A DNA stretch of 64,000 nt from positions 17,481-81,480 of the forward strand of contig NZ_CAMLHO010000013.1 in NCBI RefSeq assembly GCF_946479765.1, given 5' to 3'. This document shows positions 1-9,364 of this stretch, one piece after another. This stretch comes from an uncultured Aliivibrio sp. (lineage in GTDB: Bacteria; Pseudomonadota; Gammaproteobacteria; Enterobacterales; Vibrionaceae). The position numbers were made by a program, and so were the translations under genes. The notes below the pieces were generated by a model that was not told the DNA's origin, ran no database searches, and saw only the letters and a list, made by a program, of their open reading frames with translations. Each line of letters begins with the position of its first letter. Position 1 is the stretch's first letter.

Positions 1-1
1 A

Positions 2-349
2 CTTCCATTCCAACAACGTATGATCCCAGGGCTAAAAACCAATACAGCATGGTACGCATTAAATGTATGGGAAAATGACCGTTCTAAATTTGCCGAGGTT
101 CACCGTTTGATGATGGCAAAACCATCACGACATGACAGCACATCAGTAATGAAAATTGCAGATTTAACTCAGACCCAAAAAGAATTAACACCAAATCCTA
201 AAAAATCAGAGCTGGTTGAAAAAAATGAAAAGATCTTTAGCCAACTTGGACTTAGAGGAACACCAAGCTTAATCATTGGTAATGAAATTATTCCTGGTTT
301 TATTCCACAAGACCAATTAGAAGCAACGATAAAAGCACAGTTAAAGTAA
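2..349 (+). CDS. DsbA-family thioredoxin-fold protein, C-terminal part (cut by window start)
   Basis: The frame is open from base 2, so the N-terminus with the CxxC active site lies outside the window. The visible ~115 residues have the helical insertion and then the motif GTPSLIIGNEIIPG, where the Thr-Pro pair is the cis-proline loop that faces the redox cysteines in DsbA-like proteins. This is the usual C-terminal half of a periplasmic thiol-disulfide oxidoreductase of the DsbA/ScsC/Com1 type. Exact subfamily and substrate cannot be told. An internal ATG at base 20 is probably not the start because homologous sequence appears to extend upstream. A strong hairpin follows ten bases after the stop. 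Confidence 0.8.
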   Translation, partial: LPFQQRMIPGLKTNTAWYALNVWENDRSKFAEVHRLMMAKPSRHDSTSVMKIADLTQTQKELTPNPKKSELVEKNEKIFSQLGLRGTPSLIIGNEIIPGFIPQDQLEATIKAQLK

Positions 350-358
350 TATAAATCG

Positions 359-390
359 AAGTAGCCATGATCCAAAAGACATGGCTACTT
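359..390 (+). terminator. Hairpin terminator after the DsbA-like gene
   Basis: Perfect 11-bp inverted repeat, AAGTAGCCATG and CATGGCTACTT, with a 10-nt loop. The following tract is AT-rich (ATTATTAATA), not a pure T run. It sits between two converging genes and may stop transcripts from both sides. Confidence 0.65.
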
Positions 391-391
391 A

Positions 392-551
392 TTATTAATA
401 TTCTCTGCTACATGAAGAAGGCTCAACGAGATCAATTTCAATCCCTTCAGCTACAACCGCTAATTCCATGATCAATGGAAATAATGGCATTAATCAACAC
501 CTCATCACTAGTACTACCAATCCTATTTACAAATGACCGATCTATTTTTAT
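392..551 (-). pseudogene. Relic of an EAL-domain (c-di-GMP phosphodiesterase) gene
   Basis: On the minus strand, offset from the thiE frame, bases 551-~452 translate to [12 protein letters not shown], then DEVLINAIISI. A frame change near base 450 then gives ELAVVAEGIE, followed shortly by SCSREY and a stop. These are, in the right order and spacing, the conserved blocks of the second half of an EAL domain (L-K-I-D-x-S-F-V, the D-E-x-L-I-x-A-I-I helix, V-V-A-E-G-x-E, and the G-C-x-x-x-Q-G region). The segment is preceded by an in-frame stop at 554-552, contains at least one frameshift and has no N-terminal half, so it is a dead remnant. Its first part lies inside the end of thiE. Confidence 0.7.
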
Positions 552-1188
552 TTAAATGAATTAAAACAAGCAACCCTTCACTTGCCTGCTTTGGCGATGT
601 TGCATGGCAAATTGCCGACACTAAAGCAATCCCATCCACTTGAGTATCTGCTATCTGCTTAATGTTCGTTTCGTTAATGCCACCTATAGCTACAAGAGGA
701 AGTTTGCTTTCTTTAACCGCTTTTGTTAAACCGTCAATGCCCCACTCTTTAATAATATTAGTCTTAGTTGGCGTAGAAAATATCGCACTGATACCAAGGT
801 AATCAACTGGCAGGTCTTGCGCTTCACGCAACTGCGTTTCATTTTCAACAGACAGCCCTAAAATCATATCAGGGCCTATCAATTGACGAGCAAGGTTTGC
901 AGGCATATCCGATTGACCTAAATGAACCCCATCCGCTTGCACCGCTAATGCCACATCAACACGATCATTTATAATTAATGGTACACCACTGTCTTTTAAT
1001 ACTTTTTTTATCGCCAATGAGCGTTCAATAAAAGCACGTACATCACCATGTTTTTCACGGATCTGCACCATGGTTACGCCGCCTTTTATTGCCTCTGCAA
1101 CAACGTGGCACAACGTATCAATGTCTTGTTGATCGTCGGTCACTAAATACAAGGTATAAGGGCTATTCATATTACGAAACCTATGCAT
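523..1188 (-). CDS. thiE: Thiamine-phosphate synthase
   Basis: Couples HMP pyrophosphate with thiazole phosphate to make thiamine phosphate in the cytosol. The TIM-barrel motifs of the family are all present: QIREKHGD near residue 43, [20 protein letters not shown] near 75-95, [13 protein letters not shown] near 110, [13 protein letters not shown] near 135 and the phosphate-binding [10 protein letters not shown] near 165. Length (221) is normal. The start at 1188 overlaps thiM by 8 bases. A second Met six codons later ([10 protein letters not shown]) fits the family start better. The last ten residues ([10 protein letters not shown]) are not typical of ThiE and are read out of the EAL relic, so the native C-terminus seems to have been replaced. 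Last gene of the thi operon. Confidence 0.93.
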   Translation of the reverse strand: MHRFRNMNSPYTLYLVTDDQQDIDTLCHVVAEAIKGGVTMVQIREKHGDVRAFIERSLAIKKVLKDSGVPLIINDRVDVALAVQADGVHLGQSDMPANLARQLIGPDMILGLSVENETQLREAQDLPVDYLGISAIFSTPTKTNIIKEWGIDGLTKAVKESKLPLVAIGGINETNIKQIADTQVDGIALVSAICHATSPKQASEGLLVLIHLNKNRSVICK

Positions 1189-1984
1189 TAATCGTTAATT
1201 TCAAACGACGTGTGAGTGTTTCTTCATCTAACTGATAAAGCACATCCAGTAAATTCATTTGCAAGCTACCTGGGCCAGCTGATTGCTCTGCGGCGATTTC
1301 ACCTGCAACGCCTAAAATAGCCGTAGCTGCAACCCCTGAATGCTCACCTATTGCGGCAAAAGCACCTGTTAATGCGGTATGTGTACAACCCATCCCCGTA
1401 ACAAAAGGCATCATCGCATGGCCATTATTCAATTGGTACTGCGCTTCTTTCGTGACAACGTAATCAGTTTCACCCGAAATAACGACGCTGCATTGATACT
1501 GCTGCGCGACGTAACAAGCCGCACCTAATGCAGAATCACTGCTGTCTAATGCATCTACGCCTTTGCTCTGCGCGTTCTCACCAGCTAATGCGATGATTTC
1601 AGAAGCGTTGCCTCGAATAATCAGTGTATTCGCGGCTTCTGCAATTTGACGCGCGGTTTGGGTACGAAGTTGACTTGCACCACAGCCCACAGGATCAAGC
1701 ACCACCACTTTATTATTAAGGTTTGCTTGCTCTACCGCGAAATGCATTCTTGGTGTCCATACACTGTCTAATGTACCGATGTTGATCACCAACGCACCAG
1801 AGAAACTCATCATCTCTGCCATTTCTTGTTGGCTGTGCGCCATGATTGGTGAAGCACCTAGCGCCAATAAAGCATTCGCAGTGTTATTCATCACGACGTA
1901 GTTGGTAATATTCACAACTAATGGCTTTTTCTCACGTAATATCGCTAATGCGTCAATAATCTTTTGCGTGTTCATGACCGTCAT
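1181..1984 (-). CDS. thiM: Hydroxyethylthiazole kinase
   Basis: Phosphorylates salvaged 4-methyl-5-hydroxyethylthiazole to give the thiazole partner used by ThiE. Ribokinase-like fold. Visible motifs are [20 protein letters not shown] at the N-terminus, the LDPVGCGAS loop near 95-103, IRGNASEI near 122 and the nucleotide/anion-hole segment [17 protein letters not shown] near residue 195, with the catalytic Cys of the GMGC motif. Length (267) is as expected. It overlaps thiE by 8 bases and follows tenA by 54, so it belongs to the riboswitch-led operon. Together with tenA and thiXYZ it shows that the locus salvages thiamine parts; it does not build them from scratch. Confidence 0.95.
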   Translation of the reverse strand: MTVMNTQKIIDALAILREKKPLVVNITNYVVMNNTANALLALGASPIMAHSQQEMAEMMSFSGALVINIGTLDSVWTPRMHFAVEQANLNNKVVVLDPVGCGASQLRTQTARQIAEAANTLIIRGNASEIIALAGENAQSKGVDALDSSDSALGAACYVAQQYQCSVVISGETDYVVTKEAQYQLNNGHAMMPFVTGMGCTHTALTGAFAAIGEHSGVAATAILGVAGEIAAEQSAGPGSLQMNLLDVLYQLDEETLTRRLKLTINA

Positions 1985-2038
1985 TTTTCTTCCTTAATTC
2001 GTTCGCTTATTCATTAATTGAGTACTAATCATCAACAA

Positions 2039-2701
2039 TTAGGCTTCATCTAATCCTTGCTGCCAAAACGCCACTTCCATACGAGTCGCCGTTTTAAAAA
2101 TATGACACAAACGCTGCCCACGCTGGCTATCAAGGTCGATATCGACAAGCAATTCATCTAGCTGTGTAATGCTTTTTTGTACGCCTGATTGAAACTCTTC
2201 ACCACCATACATCTTGATCCAATTCGCATACGGATTGCCTTCAAGCTTAGTTGATTCTCTTGCTAGTAGCTGCGCGCCAATCACACCATAACCAATCGAA
2301 CACGGTGCTAATGCTGCGTATAAATCAATGACATCACCAGACATACCGGTATCTAATACGAATCGAGTGTAAGCTACCGTGCCAAAGGCCTCTGGCTCTG
2401 CTTCCATCTCTACTTCTGACACGCCCCATTCACCACAATAAGTCACATGGTGTGCAATTTCTGAACTCAATAATGCTTGTACACTCGGTAACGCCATTCG
2501 CATTTCCGCTAACGTTCTCGCTTTATAAATCGCTAAGGCATACGCTCTGGTGTACTGCTTTAAAAACAGAAAATCTTGTTTTAAATAATGTAGAAATGAC
2601 GAATGCGCTAATTCTCCAAGCGCTAATTGTTGAACGAAGCTGTGCTCAGTGTATTCGGTCCACTCGTTTTGACACGCTTGAATTAAGTCTTGATGATTCA
2701 T
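2039..2701 (-). CDS. tenA: Aminopyrimidine aminohydrolase / thiaminase II
   Basis: TenA hydrolyses aminomethyl-HMP, a breakdown product of thiamine, to HMP for re-use, and can also cleave thiamine. The all-helical TenA fold is recognisable: FLHYLKQDFLFLKQYTRAYA near residue 36, ALAPCSIGYGVIG near residue 132 containing the nucleophilic Cys, and RMEVAFWQQGL near the C-terminus containing the conserved Glu. Length (220) is typical. It lies 34 bases downstream of thiY, the binding protein for formyl-aminopyrimidine, which supports the salvage role. The short form of the family (without a fused kinase domain) is the one present. Confidence 0.94.
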   Translation of the reverse strand: MNHQDLIQACQNEWTEYTEHSFVQQLALGELAHSSFLHYLKQDFLFLKQYTRAYALAIYKARTLAEMRMALPSVQALLSSEIAHHVTYCGEWGVSEVEMEAEPEAFGTVAYTRFVLDTGMSGDVIDLYAALAPCSIGYGVIGAQLLARESTKLEGNPYANWIKMYGGEEFQSGVQKSITQLDELLVDIDLDSQRGQRLCHIFKTATRMEVAFWQQGLDEA

Positions 2702-2735
2702 ACTGATTCTCTAAAAAATAAACAGGAAAAATGGA

Positions 2736-3683
2736 TTACAACACCGGCACAAAATCTTGAGCTTTAGGTTGTGTTTTTATGATCTTATGCTTGAACATAA
2801 ACTCAGAGAAACGATTGTAGCGTTCTAAATCAACCGCTGATGGGCGTAAAGCAAAACGCGTTAACGTGTCATTCCATGCGCGTTTATTTAATTCATTGTT
2901 TAGAGTGTCTGGCGCGTAAGAAACAAAGGTTTTCCACGATTCATCAGGGTGATTCACAATAAATTGTGTCGCTTTTTCGATAGCGTGATTAAATTTCTTT
3001 AGCGCATCGGCATCGTATGTTTTGGCATTCGCAACAAAAACAAGCTCATCATACGACGGCACACCATGCTCTTCTGGGAAAAACGATTTCGCTTTATAGC
3101 CTTTTAATGCCAATTGATTGGTTTCAAAATTACGTAATCCACCCCAAATAGCATCCACTTTTCCTGAAGCTAAAGACGACGATAATGCCCAGCCTACATT
3201 GATGATTTTAACCTCAGAGAAATCAACACCTTCTGTATTTAGCATCGTTCCTATCGTAGCGTCTTCATTACCCGCAATCGCAATACCAATCTTCTTGCCT
3301 TTCAAATCAGCTAAAGAATTTATCTTGCCGTTATCAAGTACCATTAAGGTATTTAATGGCGTGGCGATAAGGGTTGCCGAACGAATTAACGGTAAACCTG
3401 CCGCTACATCAATCGTTAAACTGGTTTGGTAAGAAATGGCTAAATCAATGTTATTTGCCGCCACTAATTTCGCCGGCATGCTTGGATCGGCGGGTTCTTG
3501 AATCGTCACATTTAGGCCTTCCTCTTTGAAATAGCCTTTTTGTTGTGCGATAACCACTGGCCCATGGTTCGGATTTACAAACCAATCCAACATTAATGTC
3601 ATCGCTTTATCTTCCGCGCTTGCCATCATGGAGTAGCTTGAAATAAGAAGAGCCACCGCCCCTTTAATTACCATTTTATTCAT
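2736..3683 (-). CDS. thiY: Formylaminopyrimidine-binding protein of the ThiXYZ transporter
   Basis: Periplasmic solute-binding protein of the NMT1/THI5-like family, which delivers pyrimidine precursors of thiamine to the ThiX permease. A signal peptide covers residues 1-23 (cleavage after SAEDKAM-like boundary, MASA|ED). Family motifs follow: LMLDWFVNPNHGPVVIAQQ near 30, EPADPSMPAKLVAA near 60 and the LKGKKIGIAIAG hinge near 128. Length 315 is normal. Gene order thiZ-thiX-thiY-tenA under a TPP riboswitch makes the ligand assignment (N-formyl-aminomethyl-methylpyrimidine or HMP) likely; the exact ligand is inferred from context. Confidence 0.9.
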   Translation of the reverse strand: MNKMVIKGAVALLISSYSMMASAEDKAMTLMLDWFVNPNHGPVVIAQQKGYFKEEGLNVTIQEPADPSMPAKLVAANNIDLAISYQTSLTIDVAAGLPLIRSATLIATPLNTLMVLDNGKINSLADLKGKKIGIAIAGNEDATIGTMLNTEGVDFSEVKIINVGWALSSSLASGKVDAIWGGLRNFETNQLALKGYKAKSFFPEEHGVPSYDELVFVANAKTYDADALKKFNHAIEKATQFIVNHPDESWKTFVSYAPDTLNNELNKRAWNDTLTRFALRPSAVDLERYNRFSEFMFKHKIIKTQPKAQDFVPVL

Positions 3684-3711
3684 TATCGTTGAGTCCTTTT
3701 TTATTATGAAT

Positions 3712-4530
3712 TTATTTATCGTGTTGCCACGGTATGAGTTTTTTAATCAATACATCCGCAAGAAAATACAAGCTAACGGATAGCGCCGCGAGAATAAATA
3801 ACGCAGCAAACATCTCATCTATCATCATTCGAGCATTCGCTTGCAGCATTAAATAACCCAGCCCTTCGCTTGACCCTACCCATTCACCAACCACCGCACC
3901 AATAGGCGCGACAACAACAGCAACACGAATCCCAGACGCTAAGGCAGGTAAAGCCGCAGGTAAGCGAACGTATTTTAATAATTGCCATTTTGATGCCCCC
4001 ATCGTATGGGCTAAATCAAGATAACCACTTGGGGTATTTCGCAGCCCGTCATAACAACAGGTAGTCACAGGGAAAAAGATAATTAATGCCGCCATAACTA
4101 CTTTTGATGCGATGCCATAACCCAACCACAACATCAGAATCGGCGCGATAGCAAAAACAGGGATCGCTTGGCTCGCAATTAAAATTGGCAATAACCAACG
4201 GCGAAGTGGATCAAACAACAGCATTTGAAGCGCAAATAACAACCCCATAGAAAGGCCTAAACCAAGACCAAGCAAGATCTCTTGAGCCGTTATCCATGAA
4301 TGAGCAAGTAGCACATCATATCGTTGTATTAATTTAGTAAAGACAGCCAATGGACTAGGTAAAATGAAGCTTGGTAAAGCAAAAACTATTACGATGAATT
4401 GCCATAATCCCAGAATAACAACCACACTGATTAAGATTCTTATCATGGATTTCACGCTTTGTAGCATTGGTTTTGGCGTTACCTTTCCTATCGTTGCTGA
4501 TGTCGAATTTATAAGGAATGATTTAGACAT
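3712..4530 (-). CDS. thiX: ABC transporter permease ThiX (thiamine precursor uptake)
   Basis: Inner-membrane permease with about six helices. The first is near residues 30-50 and the EAA loop ([20 protein letters not shown]) is near residue 180, the contact site for the ATPase. It belongs to the SsuC/TauC-type binding-protein-dependent permeases that pair with NMT1-like binding proteins. Its start overlaps the end of thiZ by 8 bases, and thiY follows 28 bases later, so the three parts are translationally coupled. The first ~25 residues are polar and could be a cytoplasmic tail. Family certain; substrate from riboswitch and neighbours. Confidence 0.9.
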   Translation of the reverse strand: MSKSFLINSTSATIGKVTPKPMLQSVKSMIRILISVVVILGLWQFIVIVFALPSFILPSPLAVFTKLIQRYDVLLAHSWITAQEILLGLGLGLSMGLLFALQMLLFDPLRRWLLPILIASQAIPVFAIAPILMLWLGYGIASKVVMAALIIFFPVTTCCYDGLRNTPSGYLDLAHTMGASKWQLLKYVRLPAALPALASGIRVAVVVAPIGAVVGEWVGSSEGLGYLMLQANARMMIDEMFAALFILAALSVSLYFLADVLIKKLIPWQHDK

Positions 4531-5296
4531 AATCGACCTCTAAGGTATCAATTATCTGTTGTTGAAGTGCAGCTAGCTCAGCATCAATCTTTCGAGGTAT
4601 CTGCGTACTAGGAACAGGTAAAGAGACCGCTGAAGCAGGTTGTCCTTGCATGATATAAACCGCATCACTCAGTCTTAACGCTTCTTGTGGATCATGCGTG
4701 ATCAATAAAACGGTTTTATCTGCTAGCACTTGAGCAGCAAGATCTTGCAGACGATAACGAGTGACGGCATCTAATGCGGAAAAAGGTTCATCCATTAATA
4801 CCATTGGTTTGTCTTGCATTAATGTTCGAGCTAACGCCACACGCTGGCGCATCCCGCCCGATAATTGTGACGGCATCGCAAGCTCATGCCCTTTCAGCCC
4901 AACTAACTCTAAAAGTTCATGCGCTCTATGTTTATCCGAATTCGGTTTGGTTGAATTAAAGCGGGAGTTCGTTGCAAACTTATCGGCAAAGCAGACGTTA
5001 TCTATTACGTTTAGCCACGGCATCAATAAATCTTGTTGCGCCATGTACGCAATATTGCCTTCTAATGCATCTATGCCATCAATCGAAACATCCCCTGACC
5101 ACACCACTTTGTCGGTCAATAATCCGGCGAGATAACGCAATATCGACGTTTTTCCACAACCACTTTTGCCTAATATAGCTGTCCATTTTCCTTTAGGAAT
5201 CGTCATATTTAGATTGAAAATAATAGGGTGTTCGCTGTCTTTATATTGTAACGCCCCATTAGAAATGACGGCACCAATGCGATTATTCATCCCCAT
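4523..5296 (-). CDS. thiZ: ABC transporter ATPase ThiZ
   Basis: Energising subunit for ThiX/ThiY. Walker [17 protein letters not shown] near residue 43, Q-loop [10 protein letters not shown] near 84, signature [15 protein letters not shown] near 144, Walker [13 protein letters not shown] near 164, and switch His in [15 protein letters not shown] near 198. Length 257 fits the nitrate/sulfonate/taurine ATPase class. The start codon shares its first base with the stop of thiD (1-base overlap), so it is translated as part of the same mRNA. No C-terminal regulatory domain. Confidence 0.92.
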   Translation of the reverse strand: MGMNNRIGAVISNGALQYKDSEHPIIFNLNMTIPKGKWTAILGKSGCGKTSILRYLAGLLTDKVVWSGDVSIDGIDALEGNIAYMAQQDLLMPWLNVIDNVCFADKFATNSRFNSTKPNSDKHRAHELLELVGLKGHELAMPSQLSGGMRQRVALARTLMQDKPMVLMDEPFSALDAVTRYRLQDLAAQVLADKTVLLITHDPQEALRLSDAVYIMQGQPASAVSLPVPSTQIPRKIDAELAALQQQIIDTLEVDYV

Positions 5297-6150
5297 TACT
5301 CTGGAGTATGTAAAGCAAAAAAGTGATTCACAGGGCCATGACCTTTACCAATATTCAGCTCATCGGCATGGATAATGGCTTGAGTAATGTATTGCTTACC
5401 TAACGCCACCGCAGCCAGTAATTCATGACCTTGCGCTAAATACGAAGCAATCGCTGACGATAATGTACAGCCCGTGCCGTGTGTATTGCGAGTTTCAATT
5501 CGGGGTGTCGATAAACGTTCTATGGAATCAGATAAAATCAGTAAATCGGTACTGTTTTCATCCTTTTCTAAATGCCCGCCTTTCAGTAAGACTGATTTAG
5601 CACCTAATTGACGAAGTTCATCAATCATTGCCGTCATTTCAGCTTCGCTTTCGGGTACTTTAGCGTTAATGAGTGCCGCCGCTTCAGGGAGGTTTGGCGT
5701 GATAACATCGGCAAGGGGAAGCAGTTCGGATTTAAGGCTTTCAATAGCAGAGGATTGCAGAAGAAGATCACCACTGGTTGCGACCATAACAGGGTCAACC
5801 ACAAGGTAGCGAGGTGAGTATTGTTTTATTTTTTTCGCAACAGAGCAGATGATATCAGAATCACTTAACATGCCGACTTTAACGGCGATAACATTCAAAT
5901 CAGAAAAAACAGCATCCAGTTGCTGCTCAACAAATTCACTGCTGATTGGATAAATGCCCATCACGCCTTGCGTATTTTGAGCGGTTAGGGCTGTAATCAC
6001 CGAGCACGCATAACTGCCGGTTGCAGAAATCGCTTTGATATCGGCTTGGATGCCAGCACCGCCGCCACTGTCAGAGCCAGCAATGGTTAATACAATCGGT
6101 GTGGTAGAAGATAATGTCGATAAAAGTGCGGTAGTGTGTAACGAAGGCAT
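5296..6150 (-). CDS. thiD: HMP / HMP-phosphate kinase
   Basis: Phosphorylates HMP twice to HMP pyrophosphate, the pyrimidine substrate of ThiE. Ribokinase fold: [19 protein letters not shown] near residue 23, the [20 protein letters not shown] segment, [12 protein letters not shown] near 140, and the C-terminal nucleotide-binding [20 protein letters not shown] near 225. Length 284. The first ~18 residues (Ser/Thr-rich) are slightly longer than the family average, and an alternative later start is not excluded. It is the first gene of the operon, ~110 bases below the TPP riboswitch on the minus strand, and its stop overlaps thiZ. Confidence 0.94.
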   Translation of the reverse strand: MPSLHTTALLSTLSSTTPIVLTIAGSDSGGGAGIQADIKAISATGSYACSVITALTAQNTQGVMGIYPISSEFVEQQLDAVFSDLNVIAVKVGMLSDSDIICSVAKKIKQYSPRYLVVDPVMVATSGDLLLQSSAIESLKSELLPLADVITPNLPEAAALINAKVPESEAEMTAMIDELRQLGAKSVLLKGGHLEKDENSTDLLILSDSIERLSTPRIETRNTHGTGCTLSSAIASYLAQGHELLAAVALGKQYITQAIIHADELNIGKGHGPVNHFFALHTPE

Positions 6151-6260
6151 ACTTATTTTCCCTAACTAACGGTCAGGAAAAACAGTCACATGAGATAAAG
6201 ATACCGAGTAGGTGCTATCTCATTAAAAGAAATCGATCAGAGAGATCGTTTCAAGAAGAC

Positions 6261-6345
6261 CATTAGTTCCCTACGTCAGTACTAACTGAATCAGGTTCAA
6301 CGGGTTCGCTATTGCGATCTCAGCCTATTGGCTCCCCGACTAATG
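6261..6345 (-). ncRNA. TPP (thi-box) riboswitch
   Basis: Read on the minus strand, the sequence has the two thi-box hallmarks, GGCTGAGA (6320s) and ACCCGTTGAACCTGAT (6290-6305), then TACTGACGTAGGGAA near 6268. The outer P1 helix is closed by CATTAG at 6261 and CTAATG at 6340. It lies upstream of thiD and so should switch the whole seven-gene operon off when thiamine pyrophosphate is plentiful. Between it and thiD a short GC hairpin with a loose T tract (minus strand, about 6252-6225) could be the expression platform, but that part is weak. Confidence 0.93.
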
Positions 6346-6410
6346 GCGTCATACTATCACTAATCGATTTGTAAATAGTATGCTTTTTATGAGAATGATA
6401 ACTGTATTAG

Positions 6411-7448
6411 TTAATTCTTATCTTGAGAACTCAATTTGGATGCTAATTGAGCAACTATCGTTTTACGCATATCAGAAAGCTTAGGCGCTTCACCTACTTG
6501 CCATGGCAATGGACGCATTAGATTCATGGTTCTTAATCCAAAACGTGCCGTTAATAAACCAATCCCTAACCCCTGTGCTGCTCTGGTTGATAATTTACCG
6601 GCAAGGCCAGTAGATAGCATATCAACACCAACATCCGTCACCATTTCAGTTGCTCCTGCAAACGCCATGTTTTGCAAAACCATTTTAAATAAACGCAAAC
6701 GTCCCCAATAGCCAAGCTCTACCCCATAAACTTGAGAAACTTGTTCGATTAATCGAATATTACGCCACGCTACTAATAACATATCCACCACAGCTAATGG
6801 ACTTAATGCCACCATCAATGCTGATTCACCTGCGTGTTTACTAATTAATGCTTTTGCTCGTTTATCTTGCTCTGAAACCACCATGCTGTCATACATTTCA
6901 AATACTTCAGCGTTATTATGATGCGATTCGATACTGTTCTTCCAGCGCGTATATTCTGCCGTATTCGCCGTCGCTCCTTTCTTAGCTAATGCTTCACAGA
7001 ACGGTTTTGCCTGACCAATACCATTGCCTTCAACCAATTCAGTTACTTGATGTTGAATTTCAGCTCGGTTTTTAAGTTTACGCAATGTCCATAATTCACG
7101 ACCAATAGCAGTAACCCCCATGATTGCTGCAAGGCTAATTAACCCAGCCCAGCCTAATGACAGAAAATCAGCCGATTGGATTGCAGTAATGACATGATCA
7201 ACACTTTGCCACACCGTTAAACCAAGGAAACCACCAATCAGAGTTTTAATACTCCAATGGGTTTTCTTTTTGATTAATGGCGTTTCAATATCCACACCAT
7301 CAAGTTCCTCCTCTTCGATAGCTTGAGGAACAAATTTAACACTCTCTTCAAATAGCTTTTGAGTTTGCAGGTTATCAAGGGTTTCGCTATCTTGCTCCAG
7401 TTCTTGAGACGAGGCTTGAAAGATACGCTGTTTTTTTAACTCACTCAT
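6411..7448 (-). CDS. ycjF: YcjF/UPF0283 membrane protein (psp-linked)
   Basis: A 345-residue inner-membrane protein of the DUF697/UPF0283 type. Residues 1-65 are charged; two hydrophobic stretches follow near 70-90 and 100-118; a conserved C-terminal region (ALSPLAVVDMLLVAWRNIRLI near 215, then Gly-rich GLAGKLSTRAAQGLGIG near 280) is diagnostic of the family. It overlaps ycjX by 4 bases, the usual coupling. The pair accompanies the phage-shock genes in many gamma-proteobacteria and is part of the psp regulon in E. coli. The molecular role is unknown. Confidence 0.9.
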   Translation of the reverse strand: MSELKKQRIFQASSQELEQDSETLDNLQTQKLFEESVKFVPQAIEEEELDGVDIETPLIKKKTHWSIKTLIGGFLGLTVWQSVDHVITAIQSADFLSLGWAGLISLAAIMGVTAIGRELWTLRKLKNRAEIQHQVTELVEGNGIGQAKPFCEALAKKGATANTAEYTRWKNSIESHHNNAEVFEMYDSMVVSEQDKRAKALISKHAGESALMVALSPLAVVDMLLVAWRNIRLIEQVSQVYGVELGYWGRLRLFKMVLQNMAFAGATEMVTDVGVDMLSTGLAGKLSTRAAQGLGIGLLTARFGLRTMNLMRPLPWQVGEAPKLSDMRKTIVAQLASKLSSQDKN

Positions 7449-8842
7449 ACTAATTTATCTCCTAGCAAGAACTGCATCGCCTTATCCATTCGGATGTGTT
7501 GCAGCGGTTTGTCATTCTCATTGTGCAACGGTTGAAAACTCATAAAGTTAAACGGTTTTGTTTCCCAGTAGGCTTTACTTGGTATACGTTTTGGCACTTC
7601 GCCCGGAAACATCATTAATGGCTGCTGCTCAGAGCTTACTCCTGAAATAGCAGAAAATAGCTCACCATTTTCATCAATCATTCCCGCCGTAGTCGCTTGA
7701 ATAGACGCAATACTCATGCACTCCATCTTGATACCTTCATACGCCGTTTCTTGCCATGTTTGGTGGATCATTTGTTGTAACAAGGACACCATATTTGGAT
7801 GCTGCTCTGGTGTCACATGATCAGCCTTGGTTGCCGCAAACAACACCTTATCAATTTTTGGTGAAAACAAACGCTTAAGCATTGAGCTTTTACCATATTG
7901 AAAGCTGTGCATCAGTTGATCAACCGCTTGGCGCATATCGTTAAATGATTGTTCACCTGCATTTAATGGCTGTAAACAATCGACCAGTACGATTTGACGA
8001 TCAAAATGTCTAAAGTGTTCGTTATAAAACTGCTTCACTACGTGTTGCTGATAATGTTTATACCGTTTTTTTAATGCCGAAATATTTGAATCTTTACTCG
8101 CTTTTGCTAACTCTTCTTCTGTGTATTTATGCAGAAACATAAATGGGAAAAATTGCAATACCGGCGCACCTGCTAGCTCTCCAGGTAATACAAAACGGCC
8201 CGGCTGAACCCAATGTAATCCCTGAGAATCCTTACAATCATGAAGATATTGTGTAAATAGCTCAGAAATATGAGCTATTTGCTTTTCATCAACAGGCGCC
8301 AAGGGATCGAGTTTCTTCGCTTCTTGCAACCAAGCTTCAGACAGCATTTTACGATGACCCGTAAGGCTCGATTGCTGCTGTTTAGACCACTCTAAATAAT
8401 CCATATCCAAAAGCGGTAAATCCAATAACCACTCGCCCGGATAATCGACAATATCCACATACAAGGTCGCACTGTCTTGTAAATGCTTTAAGAAACCCGA
8501 CTTTGGTTTAAATTTTATCGCTAAACGTAACTCACTCACATCGCGTGTTGGCTCTGGCCATGTTGGAGGCTCAGAAAGTAGTGAGTCCATTCCTTCGTCA
8601 TAAGTAAAACTAGGAATAGAAAGATTTGATTGCGGTATGCGTTTCGCACCAATCATTCGCCCTTCACGGGTCACGGATAACAAAGGTAACTTATCACTTG
8701 ATGCGGCATGTAAGCATTGATTAACTAAAGAGGTAATAAATGCCGTCTTACCTGCACGCGATAGCCCTGTAACCGCCAACTTGACGTGGCGATCCATACT
8801 ACGGCTAACTAATTTATTCATTTCTTTGGTTAATCTGCTCAT
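7445..8842 (-). CDS. ycjX: YcjX-family P-loop protein (DUF463)
   Basis: A 465-residue GTPase-like cytoplasmic protein. The P-loop GLSRAGKTAFITSLVNQ is near residue 27; the segment VDIVDYPGEWLLDLPLL near 130 resembles a G3/Walker B region; and LVDCLQPLNAGEQ and FAATKADHV near 285 and 335 resemble later nucleotide-binding motifs. Length and motif order match the YcjX family, whose members are stress-induced with the psp genes. It is transcribed in the same direction as pspABC, after a 135-base gap that contains no gene and no clear terminator, so it may be reached by readthrough from the pspA promoter. Function beyond nucleotide binding is unknown. Confidence 0.92.
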   Translation of the reverse strand: MSRLTKEMNKLVSRSMDRHVKLAVTGLSRAGKTAFITSLVNQCLHAASSDKLPLLSVTREGRMIGAKRIPQSNLSIPSFTYDEGMDSLLSEPPTWPEPTRDVSELRLAIKFKPKSGFLKHLQDSATLYVDIVDYPGEWLLDLPLLDMDYLEWSKQQQSSLTGHRKMLSEAWLQEAKKLDPLAPVDEKQIAHISELFTQYLHDCKDSQGLHWVQPGRFVLPGELAGAPVLQFFPFMFLHKYTEEELAKASKDSNISALKKRYKHYQQHVVKQFYNEHFRHFDRQIVLVDCLQPLNAGEQSFNDMRQAVDQLMHSFQYGKSSMLKRLFSPKIDKVLFAATKADHVTPEQHPNMVSLLQQMIHQTWQETAYEGIKMECMSIASIQATTAGMIDENGELFSAISGVSSEQQPLMMFPGEVPKRIPSKAYWETKPFNFMSFQPLHNENDKPLQHIRMDKAMQFLLGDKLV

Positions 8843-8977
8843 TCATATTTCTCTCTTTTCTATAAACAACAAATGGAGTGTACAGAACTGATTCTGAACC
8901 CCCCATGAACAAGATAGTAATCCTATGTGTCATATCAATCTACATAAGTTATTGACTGCTCTTGTTAATTAATCCAA

Positions 8978-9364
8978 TTATAGGTTTCGAAATTCACGGC
9001 GAACCTTGTATTCAGAAGACGTAACATAGCCTTCCATTCGACGAATTTTCTCTTCCATTCTCGCCATGTCTTTATCCACACGCTTAATTACTTCTGATGG
9101 CGATTGACCCGCTTGCCACGGTTTACTTTTAACGGTGTGCTCACGGCTTTCTTCAGCTCGGTAATACATTTCAGCCGGCGCTTTATCTAAGAATAATACC
9201 GCCGCAAAGTAGGCTAACATCACCAGAAAACCAGCACTAAATAAGGCTGCTGAGACGACTAATATACGTACTATCCAAGGTTCAATACCAAAGTACTGAG
9301 CAATGCCTGCACAGACGCCACCAATTTTTCCATTTCGAGTATCTCTATACAGTTCTTTTGACAT
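8978..9364 (-). CDS. pspC: Phage shock protein C, inner-membrane stress sensor
   Basis: PspC and PspB sense membrane damage and pull PspA away from PspF. The PspC domain (ELYRDTRNGKIGGVCAGIAQYFG, residues 2-25, then a hydrophobic helix ending AVLFLDKAP near 65) is clear, followed by a cytoplasmic/periplasmic charged tail with a short coiled-coil (MARMEEKIRRMEGYV). I chose the start at 9364 (MSKELY): its ATG overlaps the pspB stop by one base, the usual coupled arrangement. A start five codons upstream is also open. Length 128 is normal. Confidence 0.93.
   Translation of the reverse strand: MSKELYRDTRNGKIGGVCAGIAQYFGIEPWIVRILVVSAALFSAGFLVMLAYFAAVLFLDKAPAEMYYRAEESREHTVKSKPWQAGQSPSEVIKRVDKDMARMEEKIRRMEGYVTSSEYKVRREFRNL

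Noticed and set aside
3118..5375. Plus-strand frames opposite thiY, thiZ and thiD
   Set aside because: Antisense shadows of clear genes with complete family motifs.
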